DNA of 64,000 nt, taken from NCBI GenBank assembly GCA_030429625.1, contig JAUIFA010000002.1:347134-411133 (forward strand), in the 5' to 3' direction. This document shows positions 27,745 to 37,671 of the stretch, in pieces. A program made the position numbers and the translations under genes. Origin of the DNA: Alphaproteobacteria bacterium. Lineage in GTDB: Bacteria; Pseudomonadota; Alphaproteobacteria; Rickettsiales; UBA8987. The number at the start of each line of letters is the position of its first letter. The first letter of the stretch is position 1. A model generated the notes under the pieces. It was not told the DNA's origin, did no database searches, and saw only the letters and a list, made by a program, of their open reading frames with translations.

Positions 27745-27979
27745 GTTACGTCCTGTCATTTTGAGATGAGAGTTGCTGCAGGGATATATAATATTTTATA
27801 AACTGTATTACAAGAAAAGAAAAATCATCATGATTTTAGAGCTGATTCTGTATCTTTTTAGCAAAAATTACCCTGTCAAACACTATATTTGAATTTTTGG
27901 TGCAATTCTTGCTAGCATTATAATCTTGTAAGGTTTAGAATTGGTTTCAGGGATTGAGAATAAAATCATATGTAGGGAT

Positions 27980-29542
27980 ATGGCAGGTAACGCACAAAGA
28001 TTAGAGTTAAGGCAGGGGCAGCATCTGGTGATGACGCCCCAGTTGCAGCAATCGTTGAAGATGCTGCAATATTCTAATCAAGAGCTGCTGGAATATATTG
28101 AAGCGGAAATCGAGAAAAACCCTTTGTTGGAGAAAGAAGACGCAATAGTTGACTCTCAATCAGCAGAGGCGGCTGAGTTTGAAGATTCTATAGATACGGT
28201 CGACAGGTTGGATATTTCTGAAAGAGAGCTTACGCAAAGTGTAGAGGGGGATTCTCTGTCAGAAAAAGAATCGCTTCTTGATGTTGGGGATAAGGATTCG
28301 TGGGATAGTAACGGGAATCTGGCAGAAGAGGAAGCCTTTAAATCTCCGGCAGAAGAGGCCAACAGTCTACGTATTAATACTTCTCTGAGCGACAGCTATC
28401 GTTACAATGACGGTGAATCTTTGATTGATCAGGCGGCTTCGGGGAAACCATCTCTGCGCGAGCATCTTGAGAACCAAATCTTGGTGGATTTTGATGATAA
28501 TCAGCAGAAAATCATTGCCAGCTATATGATTGATGAGCTCGAACCGAGCGGGTATTTTACGGCAGACTTAATTAATGTTGCGCGTACTCTTGAGTGTGAT
28601 GTGAGGGACGTGAAGCAGGTTTTGGGGCGGCTTCAGAAGCTTGATCCTTCAGGAATTTTTGCCCGTAATTTACAGGAATGTCTGGCCATACAGCTTAAAG
28701 ACTTGAACCATTATGATCCGGCTATGGAAAAGCTGGTCAGCCACTTGGATCTTTTAGCAAAAGGTGAATTGAAGAAGTTGCGTAAAATATGCAATGTTGA
28801 CGAAGAAGATTTTAAAGAGATGGTCTGTGAAATCAAGCAGCTCAATCCGCGTCCTGCCAGTAGTTTTTCAGATGAAATCACTCAGACCGCACAGATCGAT
28901 ATATTTTTACGCAAGAACAATAATGGTGTGTGGGCCATTGAATTAAATAATGAGGTGTTGCCTAAGGTTCTGGTGAATAACAAATATTATTCTGAGGTAA
29001 AAAAATTTACAAAGAAGGATGAGGATAAAGAATTTCTTGCAGAACAATATAACTCTGCAAACTGGTTAATCAAATCTTTAAACCAACGGGCAGAAACCAT
29101 TTTAAAAGTGGCCACAGAATTGGTATCCAAACAGAATGACTTTTTTGAGAAAGGCATTTATCACCTAAAGCCAATGGTGCTGGCGGATATTGCCAATGCT
29201 ATTGGGATGCATGAGAGTACGGTGGGCAGGGTCACCACTAATAAATATATTTCCACACCACGAGGTGTGTTTGAGTTGAAATATTTTTTCTCTTCTTCGG
29301 TAGGGAGTTCGGTTGGCTCAGAAGACCATTCGAGCAAAACGGTCAAACATATTATTAAGGAATTGGTGGAGAGTGAAAGTGATTTTAAATCGGTGCATTC
29401 GGACGATAAAATCGCAGAAATACTCAAATCCAGAGGAGTGGATGTGGCGCGCAGAACGGTAGCAAAATATCGTGAATCGATGCATATTCCAACCTCTTCA
29501 GAACGAAAACGTAAAATGAAAATGTTGGCAGGAATGTCGTAA
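27980..29542 (+). CDS. rpoN: RNA polymerase sigma-54 factor
   Basis: About 520 residues from the ATG at 27980; the frame reaches a TTG at 27941, but MAGNAQRLELRQGQHLVMTP is the normal sigma-54 start. Order: activator-interacting region I with LRQGQHLVMTPQLQQSLKML, an acidic region II, core-binding region, helix-turn-helix (IANAIGMHESTVGRVTTNKY) and RpoN box ARRTVAKYRESM. Sigma-54 commonly controls pilus, nitrogen and motility genes; no enhancer-binding activator is encoded in the window. Confidence 0.96.
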   Translation: MAGNAQRLELRQGQHLVMTPQLQQSLKMLQYSNQELLEYIEAEIEKNPLLEKEDAIVDSQSAEAAEFEDSIDTVDRLDISERELTQSVEGDSLSEKESLLDVGDKDSWDSNGNLAEEEAFKSPAEEANSLRINTSLSDSYRYNDGESLIDQAASGKPSLREHLENQILVDFDDNQQKIIASYMIDELEPSGYFTADLINVARTLECDVRDVKQVLGRLQKLDPSGIFARNLQECLAIQLKDLNHYDPAMEKLVSHLDLLAKGELKKLRKICNVDEEDFKEMVCEIKQLNPRPASSFSDEITQTAQIDIFLRKNNNGVWAIELNNEVLPKVLVNNKYYSEVKKFTKKDEDKEFLAEQYNSANWLIKSLNQRAETILKVATELVSKQNDFFEKGIYHLKPMVLADIANAIGMHESTVGRVTTNKYISTPRGVFELKYFFSSSVGSSVGSEDHSSKTVKHIIKELVESESDFKSVHSDDKIAEILKSRGVDVARRTVAKYRESMHIPTSSERKRKMKMLAGMS

Positions 29543-30123
29543 TGGCTGAAAATATTAAGATTGTGGCTGGGTCGTATACAGGGCAATTGCTTATTGCCAC
29601 ACAACAAATAGCAGCTTCTTGCTTTATGAAATCCGTGGTGTATGTGTGTTCACATAGTCCAGAAGGGGCGATGGGGGTAATGGTCAATCGTGCCATTAGT
29701 AATTTTAGTTCAGAGGAACTTCTTAAGCAATTAAAGCTGGACATTCCAGAAAAAGATTTTAATTTTCCGGTTTATTACGGTGGGCCGGTTGAATCAGGAA
29801 CAGGGTTTGTGCTGCATTCGTCTGACTATCAATCCCATAATTCACTGCACACACAAAAAGGGCTTTCGTTAACTTCAAACCTTGAGATATTGGAAGATAT
29901 TGCACAAGGAAAAGGCCCAGAAAAGATGCGTATATGTTTAGGGTATTCGGGGTGGTCAGCCGGTCAGCTGGACAATGAAATCAAACATAATCATTGGTTT
30001 TCCATCCCTAGGGACGATGATTTAATCTTCAGCGATGTTTCGGACAATGATCTGTGGCAGCAAGCCTGTGAATCCATTGGGGTTAACAGCAGTAATTTTT
30101 CCCAAGAGGTGGGAAATGCGTGA
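29542..30123 (+). CDS. YqgE/AlgH family protein
   Basis: 193 residues of the DUF179 family: YTGQLLIATQQIAASCFMKSVVYVC start, EGAMGVMVNRAI, YYGGPVESGTGFVLHS and LGYSGWSAGQLDNEI, all hallmark stretches. Role is not settled; AlgH was linked to alginate regulation. The ATG overlaps the rpoN stop by one base (TAATG), so it is coupled to rpoN. Confidence 0.92.
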   Translation: MAENIKIVAGSYTGQLLIATQQIAASCFMKSVVYVCSHSPEGAMGVMVNRAISNFSSEELLKQLKLDIPEKDFNFPVYYGGPVESGTGFVLHSSDYQSHNSLHTQKGLSLTSNLEILEDIAQGKGPEKMRICLGYSGWSAGQLDNEIKHNHWFSIPRDDDLIFSDVSDNDLWQQACESIGVNSSNFSQEVGNA

Positions 30124-30318
30124 ACGGCAGGTATGCCTGTAAAATTTTATAACAAATTTAGATAAAATTTTCCTTATATTTCAATAACATCTTAAATATA
30201 AAGATACTTGGAAAAGCCACGAAAGTATGCTATTGTTGGGGTATGGCATAATAAGTTGACGCTGACTTATGTTATGAAGAAGGGTAATAGATGTATATAA
30301 TTAGCTCGGAGGTTTGGG

Positions 30319-31329
30319 GTGAGCAAAATGATTGACAAACTGGTGAACTACGCCCGTACGACACCACTTTCGGATATTCATATTCATTCAAACGCACCCA
30401 TTGCATTGCGTATGCATGGGGAAATTGCGGTTCAGGAAGAAGATTTTATCTCCAAGGATGATGTTGAGGTTTTTCTCGACGAAATATTTGATGAAAATGA
30501 GAAAAAACAATGGGTTGAAACCAGTGATGTGGATCTGGCCATTGCCAGTGATGGGTTACGTTTTCGTGTCAATGCGTATCAGACAATCAACGGTCCAAAC
30601 CTTGTTTTACGTAAAATTGAAGAAAATGCACCGCCCATCGAAAAACTGGGGTTGCCACCAGCAATTATGAGCATTACCACCGAGAAAAATGGTTTGGTGT
30701 TAATTACCGGCCCAACCGGTTCAGGTAAATCCACCACACTGGCTTCGGTAATTGATGAGATTAATAAAACCCGTAAAGAAAATATCATCACTATTGAGGA
30801 TCCAATTGAATTTGTTCATCACAGCAAGACTTCCATCGTTTCTCAGCGGGAAGTAGGCAAGCAAACCAAAACTTTTGCCAGTGCACTGAAGGCTTCGCTA
30901 CGTGAGGATCCTGATGTGATTCTTATTGGTGAGATGCGAGATCTTGAAACAGTGTCGTTGGCGTTAACCGCCGCAGAAACTGGGCACTTGGTCTTTGGAA
31001 CATTGCACACAAACGGAGCGGCAAGCTCTATTAACCGTATTCTTGATGTATTCCCGCCTTCGCAACAGGCGCAGGCGCGTTCGCAGCTTTCACAGTCACT
31101 GCGTTTGGTAGCTACCCAGCGTTTAATGCGACGTACAGGGGGGGAAGGGCGTGTGGCCGCTTTTGAAATTATGGTTAATAATACAGCGGTAGCAAACTTG
31201 ATTCGGGAAAATAAAGTCTTCCAGATTGATCATGCAATTCAAACCGGTAAACAACAAGGCATGATGATGATGGCCGATTCTATTAATGATCTTCTAATAA
31301 AAGGGTTGATTGATGATGTAGATGCTTAG
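30319..31329 (+). CDS. Third PilT-family pilus ATPase
   Basis: 336 residues. GTG start at 30319 with GGAGG six bases upstream. Motifs: TPLSDIHIHS, Walker A GPTGSGKST, Asp box TIEDPIEFVH, Walker B VILIGEMRD, His box TGHLVFGTLHT. Differs clearly from the PilT at 1029 and PilU at 2163. It heads the minor-pilin locus, which suggests it serves that pilus or regulates retraction. Length matches classical PilT. Confidence 0.92.
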   Translation: MSKMIDKLVNYARTTPLSDIHIHSNAPIALRMHGEIAVQEEDFISKDDVEVFLDEIFDENEKKQWVETSDVDLAIASDGLRFRVNAYQTINGPNLVLRKIEENAPPIEKLGLPPAIMSITTEKNGLVLITGPTGSGKSTTLASVIDEINKTRKENIITIEDPIEFVHHSKTSIVSQREVGKQTKTFASALKASLREDPDVILIGEMRDLETVSLALTAAETGHLVFGTLHTNGAASSINRILDVFPPSQQAQARSQLSQSLRLVATQRLMRRTGGEGRVAAFEIMVNNTAVANLIRENKVFQIDHAIQTGKQQGMMMMADSINDLLIKGLIDDVDA

Positions 31330-31371
31330 AATAAATGTAATGACAGGGGGTGTCTTAGACAATTTGGGGTA

Positions 31372-31884
31372 ATGTTTGTTTTTAAAAAATATAATGATAA
31401 GAAACAGCAAGCTGGTTTCAGCTTATTAGAGCTCCTTGTTGTTATCGCTATTATGGGGGTGGTGACGGCTCTGTTTACCGGAATGGAAGGATTAAAGTCT
31501 AAGAAATCTTATGTGGTTAATGGTACTGATTTGGCTAATGAGTTAGCAAACATACGTTATGAGGCAGCTACCAGAGGCACAACAACCCGTCTGAATCTTG
31601 ATTTAACCGATGAGGTATACACTTTATCCACTCTTTATGCTTCTGCGCCTACGGCTATCTGTAATTCAACAGGCTCATGGACGCAGATAAAGTCCTACCA
31701 GTTTAATGTGGCGGATGCTTTTGAAATTACAGGAAGTGGAGTGGGAGACGTATGTTTTGATAGGGACGGAACTTCCACAGGGGCGGTGTATAATATTACG
31801 CAGAAAGATGGGGGCACAGACATTGGCAGTGCAACCATAACAGTGATTATGGCAACGGGGTATATTGATGTTGTGGAAAACTAA
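31372..31884 (+). CDS. FimT/GspH-type minor pilin
   Basis: 170 residues with a prepilin leader ending AG then FSLLELLVVIAIMGVVTAL, the class III N-methylation motif with Glu at position 5. The rest is a Ser/Thr-rich beta-domain as in FimT/GspH. Minor pilins prime pilus assembly after cleavage by the prepilin peptidase, which is not encoded here. Overlaps the next gene. Confidence 0.88.
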   Translation: MFVFKKYNDKKQQAGFSLLELLVVIAIMGVVTALFTGMEGLKSKKSYVVNGTDLANELANIRYEAATRGTTTRLNLDLTDEVYTLSTLYASAPTAICNSTGSWTQIKSYQFNVADAFEITGSGVGDVCFDRDGTSTGAVYNITQKDGGTDIGSATITVIMATGYIDVVEN

Positions 31885-32338
31885 AAAAGATAGAGTGGCT
31901 AAGTGCAGGCATCAAGAGGGTTTCTCTCTGGTTGAGGCCATGGTGGCTACTGCGCTGATGGCGATTGGCTTTGCAGGATCCTATACCTTAACGGCCATTA
32001 CTCGAACGTCCACGGATGAGGCCATAGCAAGGCAGAAGTTGCAGCTTATTTCAAATCAGATTTATGAAGTCATTGAATCAGATCTAGATAATTTAGACAG
32101 TTACGATATGGATTTGAAAACGTGTAATGTGCCGGATTTTGGAGAAACTGATAAGTTTGATTTGAGGCAATATGAATGGTGTATGCGTATGGCAGCAGAA
32201 GTGGGTGCTGCTTTGGAAGATGAAACAAGACAAATTGATGTAACCACGTTGGGGGATGGACGCAAAGTGGTTCATATTGATTTGGAAGCAAGAAATCAGA
32301 CCGTTTCGGTGGTGATGAAGAGGACGTATAGTCCATAA
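31868..32338 (+). CDS. PilV-type minor pilin
   Basis: About 156 residues. Start ATG at 31868 (GGGG upstream), overlapping the previous gene by 17 bases. Prepilin site: HQEG then FSLVEAMVATALMAIGFAGS. Size, order and the FSLVEAMVA stretch fit PilV. Part of the fimT-pilV-pilW-pilX-pilY1 set. Confidence 0.87.
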   Translation: MLWKTKKDRVAKCRHQEGFSLVEAMVATALMAIGFAGSYTLTAITRTSTDEAIARQKLQLISNQIYEVIESDLDNLDSYDMDLKTCNVPDFGETDKFDLRQYEWCMRMAAEVGAALEDETRQIDVTTLGDGRKVVHIDLEARNQTVSVVMKRTYSP

Positions 32339-32344
32339 TAGGTG

Positions 32345-33031
32345 ATGAAGACGATGTTATACGATGACCAAAGAGGATATTCGCTTATAGAAATGGTGCT
32401 TGCCATGGCCATTGGTGCAATCATATTGGTCGGAGCATACGCCTCATACACAGTGATAAATAAGCAATACATGCTCATGTCGAGCATTTCGTCGGTGAGT
32501 CAAGCGGGCGTACCTACGTTGCAGTTAATTACTCGTGATTTACGCATGGCCGGACGGCGGGCAGTGGACAGTGATATTCAATCCACTTATGATCGGATTG
32601 ATACACCGGTAGCTATTACCGACAGTGGAGATGCGTGTTGTGACCAGCTTCAGGTGGTGTACGATAAGGCCTTGGACGAACGCTATCGAGTGACGTATTT
32701 TGTTCAACCGCGCACCACCGGAGTAACCACCCGCAATGCGCTGTATATGGACATTGATCAATGGGACAGTGTCGCGTGGAACAATGTTACTGACGATGCA
32801 CTAGTGGCGGACTATATTGAAGATTTTCAACTGGAAGGATCAGACACGATCAACGGCTTTCCATCCTTGGTGGATGTGTTGCTGATATTTCGTTCTAAGG
32901 ACACCATATTGGAAGTTAGAGATTATCAAAAGGCAGATTATGAAATTGGCAATTATGACCTTGAAACAACCGATACATTCTTTAGAGAAGAATTCTCCTC
33001 AACGGTTAATTTAAGAAATTTGAGGGAGTAG
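32345..33031 (+). CDS. PilW-type minor pilin
   Basis: About 228 residues. Prepilin site: DDQRG then YSLIEMVLAMAIGAIILVGA, with Tyr in place of the usual Phe at position 1. The globular part contains VPTLQLITRDLRMAGRRA and an acidic DCCDQ-like pair of cysteines, as in PilW. Starts at 32342, 32345 or 32354 are possible. It begins 6 bases after the PilV stop. Confidence 0.85.
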   Translation: MKTMLYDDQRGYSLIEMVLAMAIGAIILVGAYASYTVINKQYMLMSSISSVSQAGVPTLQLITRDLRMAGRRAVDSDIQSTYDRIDTPVAITDSGDACCDQLQVVYDKALDERYRVTYFVQPRTTGVTTRNALYMDIDQWDSVAWNNVTDDALVADYIEDFQLEGSDTINGFPSLVDVLLIFRSKDTILEVRDYQKADYEIGNYDLETTDTFFREEFSSTVNLRNLRE

Positions 33032-33037
33032 AGAACA

Positions 33038-33547
33038 GTGGATAAAAACTTAGAATATCAACAGGGTAACATACTCATTACATCACTTCTTATATTGTTG
33101 GTGATGAATTTGTTAGGGCTTGGTTTGATAAATTCGGCCGTGAAAGATACAAATGTTGCAACGCACAAATCTATTGAATCTGAGGTTTTCCATGTGGCGG
33201 AATCATGCACTCAGGACATGATTGCATATCTTGAGGCGTTGACTGAAAAACCCGATGCGCCCTATACCATCAGTGAGGATGATTTAAGCGATATGTATAC
33301 GGGAAATGAATCGGATTTGGAACTTAATAGGCTTTCTGGATACAGCTATAGCTGTACGTTAAATGAGTTGACTTCAATTGCGGTGACCGCCGATGATACA
33401 GGAGAAGGTGAAGCGCTTGGTGATGGTGATGGGTATAGTTCCAATGCGCATTTAGAACCAAAATATTATTATCAAATTATATCGACGGGCTTGGGGCCAA
33501 AGAACGCAACAAAAACAATTAATACAATTGTGTCATTACAATTTTAG
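33038..33547 (+). CDS. PilX-type minor pilin
   Basis: 169 residues from a GTG at 33038 with GGGAG upstream. N-terminus QQGNILITSLLILLVMNLLGLG has the Q-x-G pattern and long hydrophobic helix of PilX, whose position 5 is not Glu here (Ile-Thr region). PilX proteins sit near the pilus tip with PilY1. C-terminal part is acidic. Followed directly by a secreted-protein gene. Confidence 0.8.
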   Translation: MDKNLEYQQGNILITSLLILLVMNLLGLGLINSAVKDTNVATHKSIESEVFHVAESCTQDMIAYLEALTEKPDAPYTISEDDLSDMYTGNESDLELNRLSGYSYSCTLNELTSIAVTADDTGEGEALGDGDGYSSNAHLEPKYYYQIISTGLGPKNATKTINTIVSLQF

Positions 33548-33556
33548 GAGGTGGCC

Positions 33557-34129
33557 ATGGTAAAAAATATAATAGTAACACTGGTAATGTTGTTTGTGGC
33601 GGAGTCAGCCATGGCATTTTGTAATTTAGAAAGATTACCTTTTGGAGAGGGAGCAAAATCTGTGGCAACACGATATAACCACACGCAAGACCCTGTTGAA
33701 GAGGTGTTCAATGGTTCAACTTTCTTCCTTGTAAATGGCAGTGATGTATGTAAAGAATTTGCACAAAGTGCAACGGTGGAATTGTTCTTTATCGATAATA
33801 AGCTTTCTCAATTTACTATCTATAATAAAAAGAGTGATGGAAGTATTTTAAAAATCGCGGAAGATAATTTTGGTGAGGCAAAAGGGAAAAAGAATCCTAG
33901 TCATCCAAATGCAGATACATTTGAATCGGTTTGGAATGAAGACAAAAACTTATCTGTCACTTATGCGACAAAGCCAAGTGGTAAAGACATGTTTGAATAT
34001 CTAAGAATTGTGTCCAAAAAATACGAAGATCTTTTTTCAAAAGTGGCAAAGGATCAGGAAACTAAGTCGGAGCAAAGTGATTCTAAAGAAAATGCGAAAG
34101 TAGAGTTTCCAAAAAGTAACGGTAAGTAA
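33557..34129 (+). CDS. Small secreted protein in the minor-pilin operon
   Basis: About 190 residues from the ATG at 33557, with AGGAGG just upstream; the frame also has a GTG six bases earlier. Signal peptide about residues 1-20 (IIVTLVMLFVAESAMA). The mature part holds Cys pairs (FCNLERLPFGEG, SDVCKEF) and an acidic/Lys-rich tail. I do not recognise a family. Position between PilX and PilY1 suggests a pilus role, such as a chaperone or tip subunit, by inference only. Confidence 0.75.
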   Translation: MVKNIIVTLVMLFVAESAMAFCNLERLPFGEGAKSVATRYNHTQDPVEEVFNGSTFFLVNGSDVCKEFAQSATVELFFIDNKLSQFTIYNKKSDGSILKIAEDNFGEAKGKKNPSHPNADTFESVWNEDKNLSVTYATKPSGKDMFEYLRIVSKKYEDLFSKVAKDQETKSEQSDSKENAKVEFPKSNGK

Positions 34130-34165
34130 GGTAAGAAATAGGGTATAACCTTGGGGAGGTGAGCC

Positions 34166-37100
34166 ATGAAAAGCGCAGTAAGAAAAATGAAAAAAGCAAT
34201 ACAATATACGGTAGCAATATTTACGGTGCTGGTATTGACATCGTCCAATGCGATGGCAAAATCTCCTCCTCCCGGGGCGGAAGGTTCTGATGTGGCTGCT
34301 AATATCCTGTTCATGGTGGATACGTCTGGCAGTATGGGCTGGGACGTGGGGGCACAGATACGCTATCCCAGAGATGTGGATGTCGATGATAGTGATAATA
34401 TTTATGTTGCAACGTACGATGAAGGGATCATGAAATATGATTCCGATGGGAATCAGCTTGTGGTATGGGGAACAACATATGGTGGTGGTAATGGACAATT
34501 TAGACGTCCTTATTCGCTGGCAGTAGGTAGTGATACAAATGTCTATGTTTCAGACGGAGACAATGGACGTGTTCAGAAATTTGATAGCGACGGTAACTAC
34601 CTTGATAAATGGAACGTTACAACCAGCTATTCACGCGGAATTGATGTCGATAGCAGTAACAATGTTTACGTGGTCAACAGCAATGGTCGGGTAGAAAAAT
34701 ATACCTCAGATGGCACCTATATTGACACATGGAACAATAATGGTGGTTATTATATTGATGTGGATGATAGTGATAACGTGTATGTCACCAAAACCAACAG
34801 TAACCGAGTGGAAAAATATACTTCAGACGGTACGTTGCTGCAAACCTATGTGTTTGGTTTTGACCCTTATGGTATTACGGTTGATTCCAATGGAGATATT
34901 TATGTTAGCCGTTATTCTAGCACTGGCCGTGTCTATGGTTATGAGAGCGATGGAAGTTACATTGATACATGGTATGGGTTTAATAGGCCTCGTGGTTTAG
35001 CAATTGACGGGTCCGGCACTGTATTGGTAGCAGATTATTACAATCACAGAGTTAAGAATCTTGACGGTGAAGTAGTCATCCAGCAGCAGAATCGTTTGGA
35101 TCAAATGAAAATTGTGATTAAAAATCTGGTATCCAACAGTGATCTGACCAATGGAGCTAATTTTGGGATGATGAAATGGAGTGGCTCGGGTACGGGTCAG
35201 ATTCTGGTTAATGTTTCGCCCACTGGTGCGGGTGAGATCTACGATGAGGTGGATGATCTTTATGCTAACGGTGGTACTTATTTAGGTTCTGCTATGGGCG
35301 TGGCCTCGAATTATTTTCTGGGAGGAAATTCTCCCATGGATGCAGATGCAGATTGTCAGCAGAATATTATTATTGTAATCAGTGATGGTGAATGGGCTGA
35401 TAATCCTGATCCGATTGCTGAGAATCTATACGAAGATTATGGGATTGAAACCTTTACGGTGGGTTTCTTAACCACGGGTAATGCTAATTATACCAGTCTT
35501 TCTCAGGCCGGTGGCACTTACCCAGATTCTCCATTATTTGCAGAGAACTATCAGAATTTAATCGAGGTTTTGTCCGACTATATTCTTCAAGTTATTAGTT
35601 CGCAGCTGACCTTTACTGCGCCAACGATTGTACCGGGTGTGGAAAGTGATGACAGTATTTTACAGTCTACGTTTAACTATAAAACTGAAAATCAGTGGAA
35701 AGGGCACTTCTTTAAATATGCACTCGATGATAATGGATTGCTTGGTGATTTGTTATGGGATGCTGGCGATGTTCTCAATGATGTTGCTGCGGCAGATCGT
35801 CAGATATGGACAGTGGGTAATGGGATTGATGCAAGTGATATCAATAACTTTGTTGATACTGCCTTTTCAGAGCTTCGTCCAAGTTTAGAGGAAAATGTGG
35901 GCACGTCCTACGAAGATGAAGAATTGATGGATTTGATTAATTTTGTGCGCGGGGAAGATGTCTATAACGAATATCCTTCTGGTGTTGATGATGATGGAGA
36001 GACATTGATTGCCGGCGAAAGGTGGAAATTGGCGGATGTTTACCATTCTCGTGCTTCGGTGGTTGGTCCACCAAAAGCCTACGCTTCGGATGAGGTGAAT
36101 GAAAATTCGGATGCGTATTATCGTTATCAGAATGGTTATAACAGCTTTAGAACCAGCATATTGTGTGGTTCTGCGTGTAACAGTCGTGATGAAGTGATCT
36201 ATGTTGGTTCCAATGGTGGTATGTTGCATGCATTTGATGGATCTGATGGTTCGGAAAAATGGGCGTTTGTTCCACCAAGTGTGTTACCAAACTTTAAAGA
36301 CATGATTGATGAGGATGATGGAAAAAGTAAGTCTATCTATGGTGTGGATGGTTCTCCTACCGTTAAAGACATCTATTTTGATAGCCAGTGGAGAACAGTA
36401 CTTGTCGGAGGTTTGCGTCAAGGTGGTCATTCTTACTATGCTTTGGATGTGACCAATCCTGATAGCCCAAGTCATATGTTTACCTTTGCGTTCAATCCGT
36501 TGACCAACAAAGTTCATTATTGGACAGCAGACGGAACGGAAACCAAGTACACACTGGGAATTGATACCATCCCTGCGGAATATGATTATTCAGAGCTGGG
36601 TGAATCTTGGGGGCAACCTGTTATTATTAGAGCGCCCGTAGGAGATGCTGGGGCAGACAAGTGGGTGGCCTTGATCCCTGGTGGTTATAACAGTGGTATT
36701 AACCCAAATTATGGTGCTAAATTATTCATTGTAGATCTAGAAAATAACGGTGAGATTGTGCAGACAATTGACATTGGGGATGGGGATGGCAGTGATGGTA
36801 TTGTTAACTCAGTGCCGCCACGTTTAACCGCGATTACGGCAGATTCTTCAACCCTGATGACCTATAATGGTGCTCTGGTCTATATGACAGATCTTGAAGG
36901 AAAAATGTGGAAAATCAATCTAACCGATCAGGGAACATTGTATCAGGCTACGGCTCAATTTAACAATGAGGGAGATACTACAAACGAACGATTTGTGTAT
37001 TTTGGAACGCAGGCCAGTGTCACAAACAGTGATTATCTGATCAATATCTATGGTACGGGTAATGTTCAGCAACTTGAGAACATCAGTGGAAACATTGAAA

Positions 37101-37579
37101 ACCGTCTGTATGGGATTTACGATAAAAACTTCCCAAGCTCAAGTGTTGTACCACAATTTACATCCAGTTCTTTACAGGATGTTACGCTTGAGGCGGCAGA
37201 ATGTCCTTCAGAATCTCAGCAGGGCTGGATGACTGAAATGGATGAAAACGAGAAAATCACTGCCCGCATCACTGTGAAAAACGGTTTGGTATTTGTACCA
37301 CGCTTTACGCCAAATTCTGAGGATATTTGTGCGGCGGGTAATGGTCGTCTAACCCAGCATGATTTAAACTGTGGTTCCACACTTGATGATGTTGATTTGG
37401 GGGCAGGAATGCCTACGGAAGCCGTGGTATATAACAACAAAGTCTATATTGGTGTCAGCAGTGATGCGGATGTAACTTTACCAGCAGGCTTTGTTAAACA
37501 AGGTAATCTGATCATCGGAAATCCAGTGACGGTCACTACCGGCAGCGTAGTCATAGAATCATGGTGGGAAGATTTTTAA
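34166..37579 (+). CDS. PilY1-like pilus-tip adhesin with an inserted NHL propeller
   Basis: 1137 residues. Signal peptide 1-31. VWA domain with MIDAS DTSGSM at 52-57. Right after it (66-300) come six repeats of an NHL-like pattern (for example PRDVDVDDSDNIYVA, RPYSLAV...NVYVSD, DPYGITVDSNGDIYVS, RPRGLAIDGSGTVLVAD), then the VWA fold resumes at QNRLDQMKIVIKN and carries VISDGEW. The C-terminal half is the PilC/PilY1 propeller: VIYVGSNGGMLHAFDGSDG, GVDGSPTVKDIYF, and a Ca-like IGDGDGSDGIVNS loop. PilY1 acts at the pilus tip in adhesion and assembly. GGGAGGTG precedes the ATG. Last gene of the operon. Confidence 0.9.
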   Translation: MKSAVRKMKKAIQYTVAIFTVLVLTSSNAMAKSPPPGAEGSDVAANILFMVDTSGSMGWDVGAQIRYPRDVDVDDSDNIYVATYDEGIMKYDSDGNQLVVWGTTYGGGNGQFRRPYSLAVGSDTNVYVSDGDNGRVQKFDSDGNYLDKWNVTTSYSRGIDVDSSNNVYVVNSNGRVEKYTSDGTYIDTWNNNGGYYIDVDDSDNVYVTKTNSNRVEKYTSDGTLLQTYVFGFDPYGITVDSNGDIYVSRYSSTGRVYGYESDGSYIDTWYGFNRPRGLAIDGSGTVLVADYYNHRVKNLDGEVVIQQQNRLDQMKIVIKNLVSNSDLTNGANFGMMKWSGSGTGQILVNVSPTGAGEIYDEVDDLYANGGTYLGSAMGVASNYFLGGNSPMDADADCQQNIIIVISDGEWADNPDPIAENLYEDYGIETFTVGFLTTGNANYTSLSQAGGTYPDSPLFAENYQNLIEVLSDYILQVISSQLTFTAPTIVPGVESDDSILQSTFNYKTENQWKGHFFKYALDDNGLLGDLLWDAGDVLNDVAAADRQIWTVGNGIDASDINNFVDTAFSELRPSLEENVGTSYEDEELMDLINFVRGEDVYNEYPSGVDDDGETLIAGERWKLADVYHSRASVVGPPKAYASDEVNENSDAYYRYQNGYNSFRTSILCGSACNSRDEVIYVGSNGGMLHAFDGSDGSEKWAFVPPSVLPNFKDMIDEDDGKSKSIYGVDGSPTVKDIYFDSQWRTVLVGGLRQGGHSYYALDVTNPDSPSHMFTFAFNPLTNKVHYWTADGTETKYTLGIDTIPAEYDYSELGESWGQPVIIRAPVGDAGADKWVALIPGGYNSGINPNYGAKLFIVDLENNGEIVQTIDIGDGDGSDGIVNSVPPRLTAITADSSTLMTYNGALVYMTDLEGKMWKINLTDQGTLYQATAQFNNEGDTTNERFVYFGTQASVTNSDYLINIYGTGNVQQLENISGNIENRLYGIYDKNFPSSSVVPQFTSSSLQDVTLEAAECPSESQQGWMTEMDENEKITARITVKNGLVFVPRFTPNSEDICAAGNGRLTQHDLNCGSTLDDVDLGAGMPTEAVVYNNKVYIGVSSDADVTLPAGFVKQGNLIIGNPVTVTTGSVVIESWWEDF

Positions 37580-37581
37580 TT

Positions 37582-37658
37582 GTCATTCTCAGTCCGATAG
37601 CTGGCAATTCAGAAAGGGTGAACTTGGATCTCCGCATTGTTGTGTGTGAAAAGATGAC
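37582..37658. repeat. REP-like intergenic repeat
   Basis: Starts GTCATTCTC and ends AGATGAC, near inverted ends, with CTTGGATCTCC inside. Related in its ends to the 19544 and 37672 copies. It lies just after the pilY1-like gene. Confidence 0.5.
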
Positions 37659-37671
37659 AGTTACAGACTTC

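Noticed and set aside
30124..30318. Sigma-54 promoter before the third PilT gene (TGGCATAATAAGTTGACG)
   Set aside because: The GG at -24 has TG rather than GC at the right distance, so it does not meet the GG-N10-GC rule.
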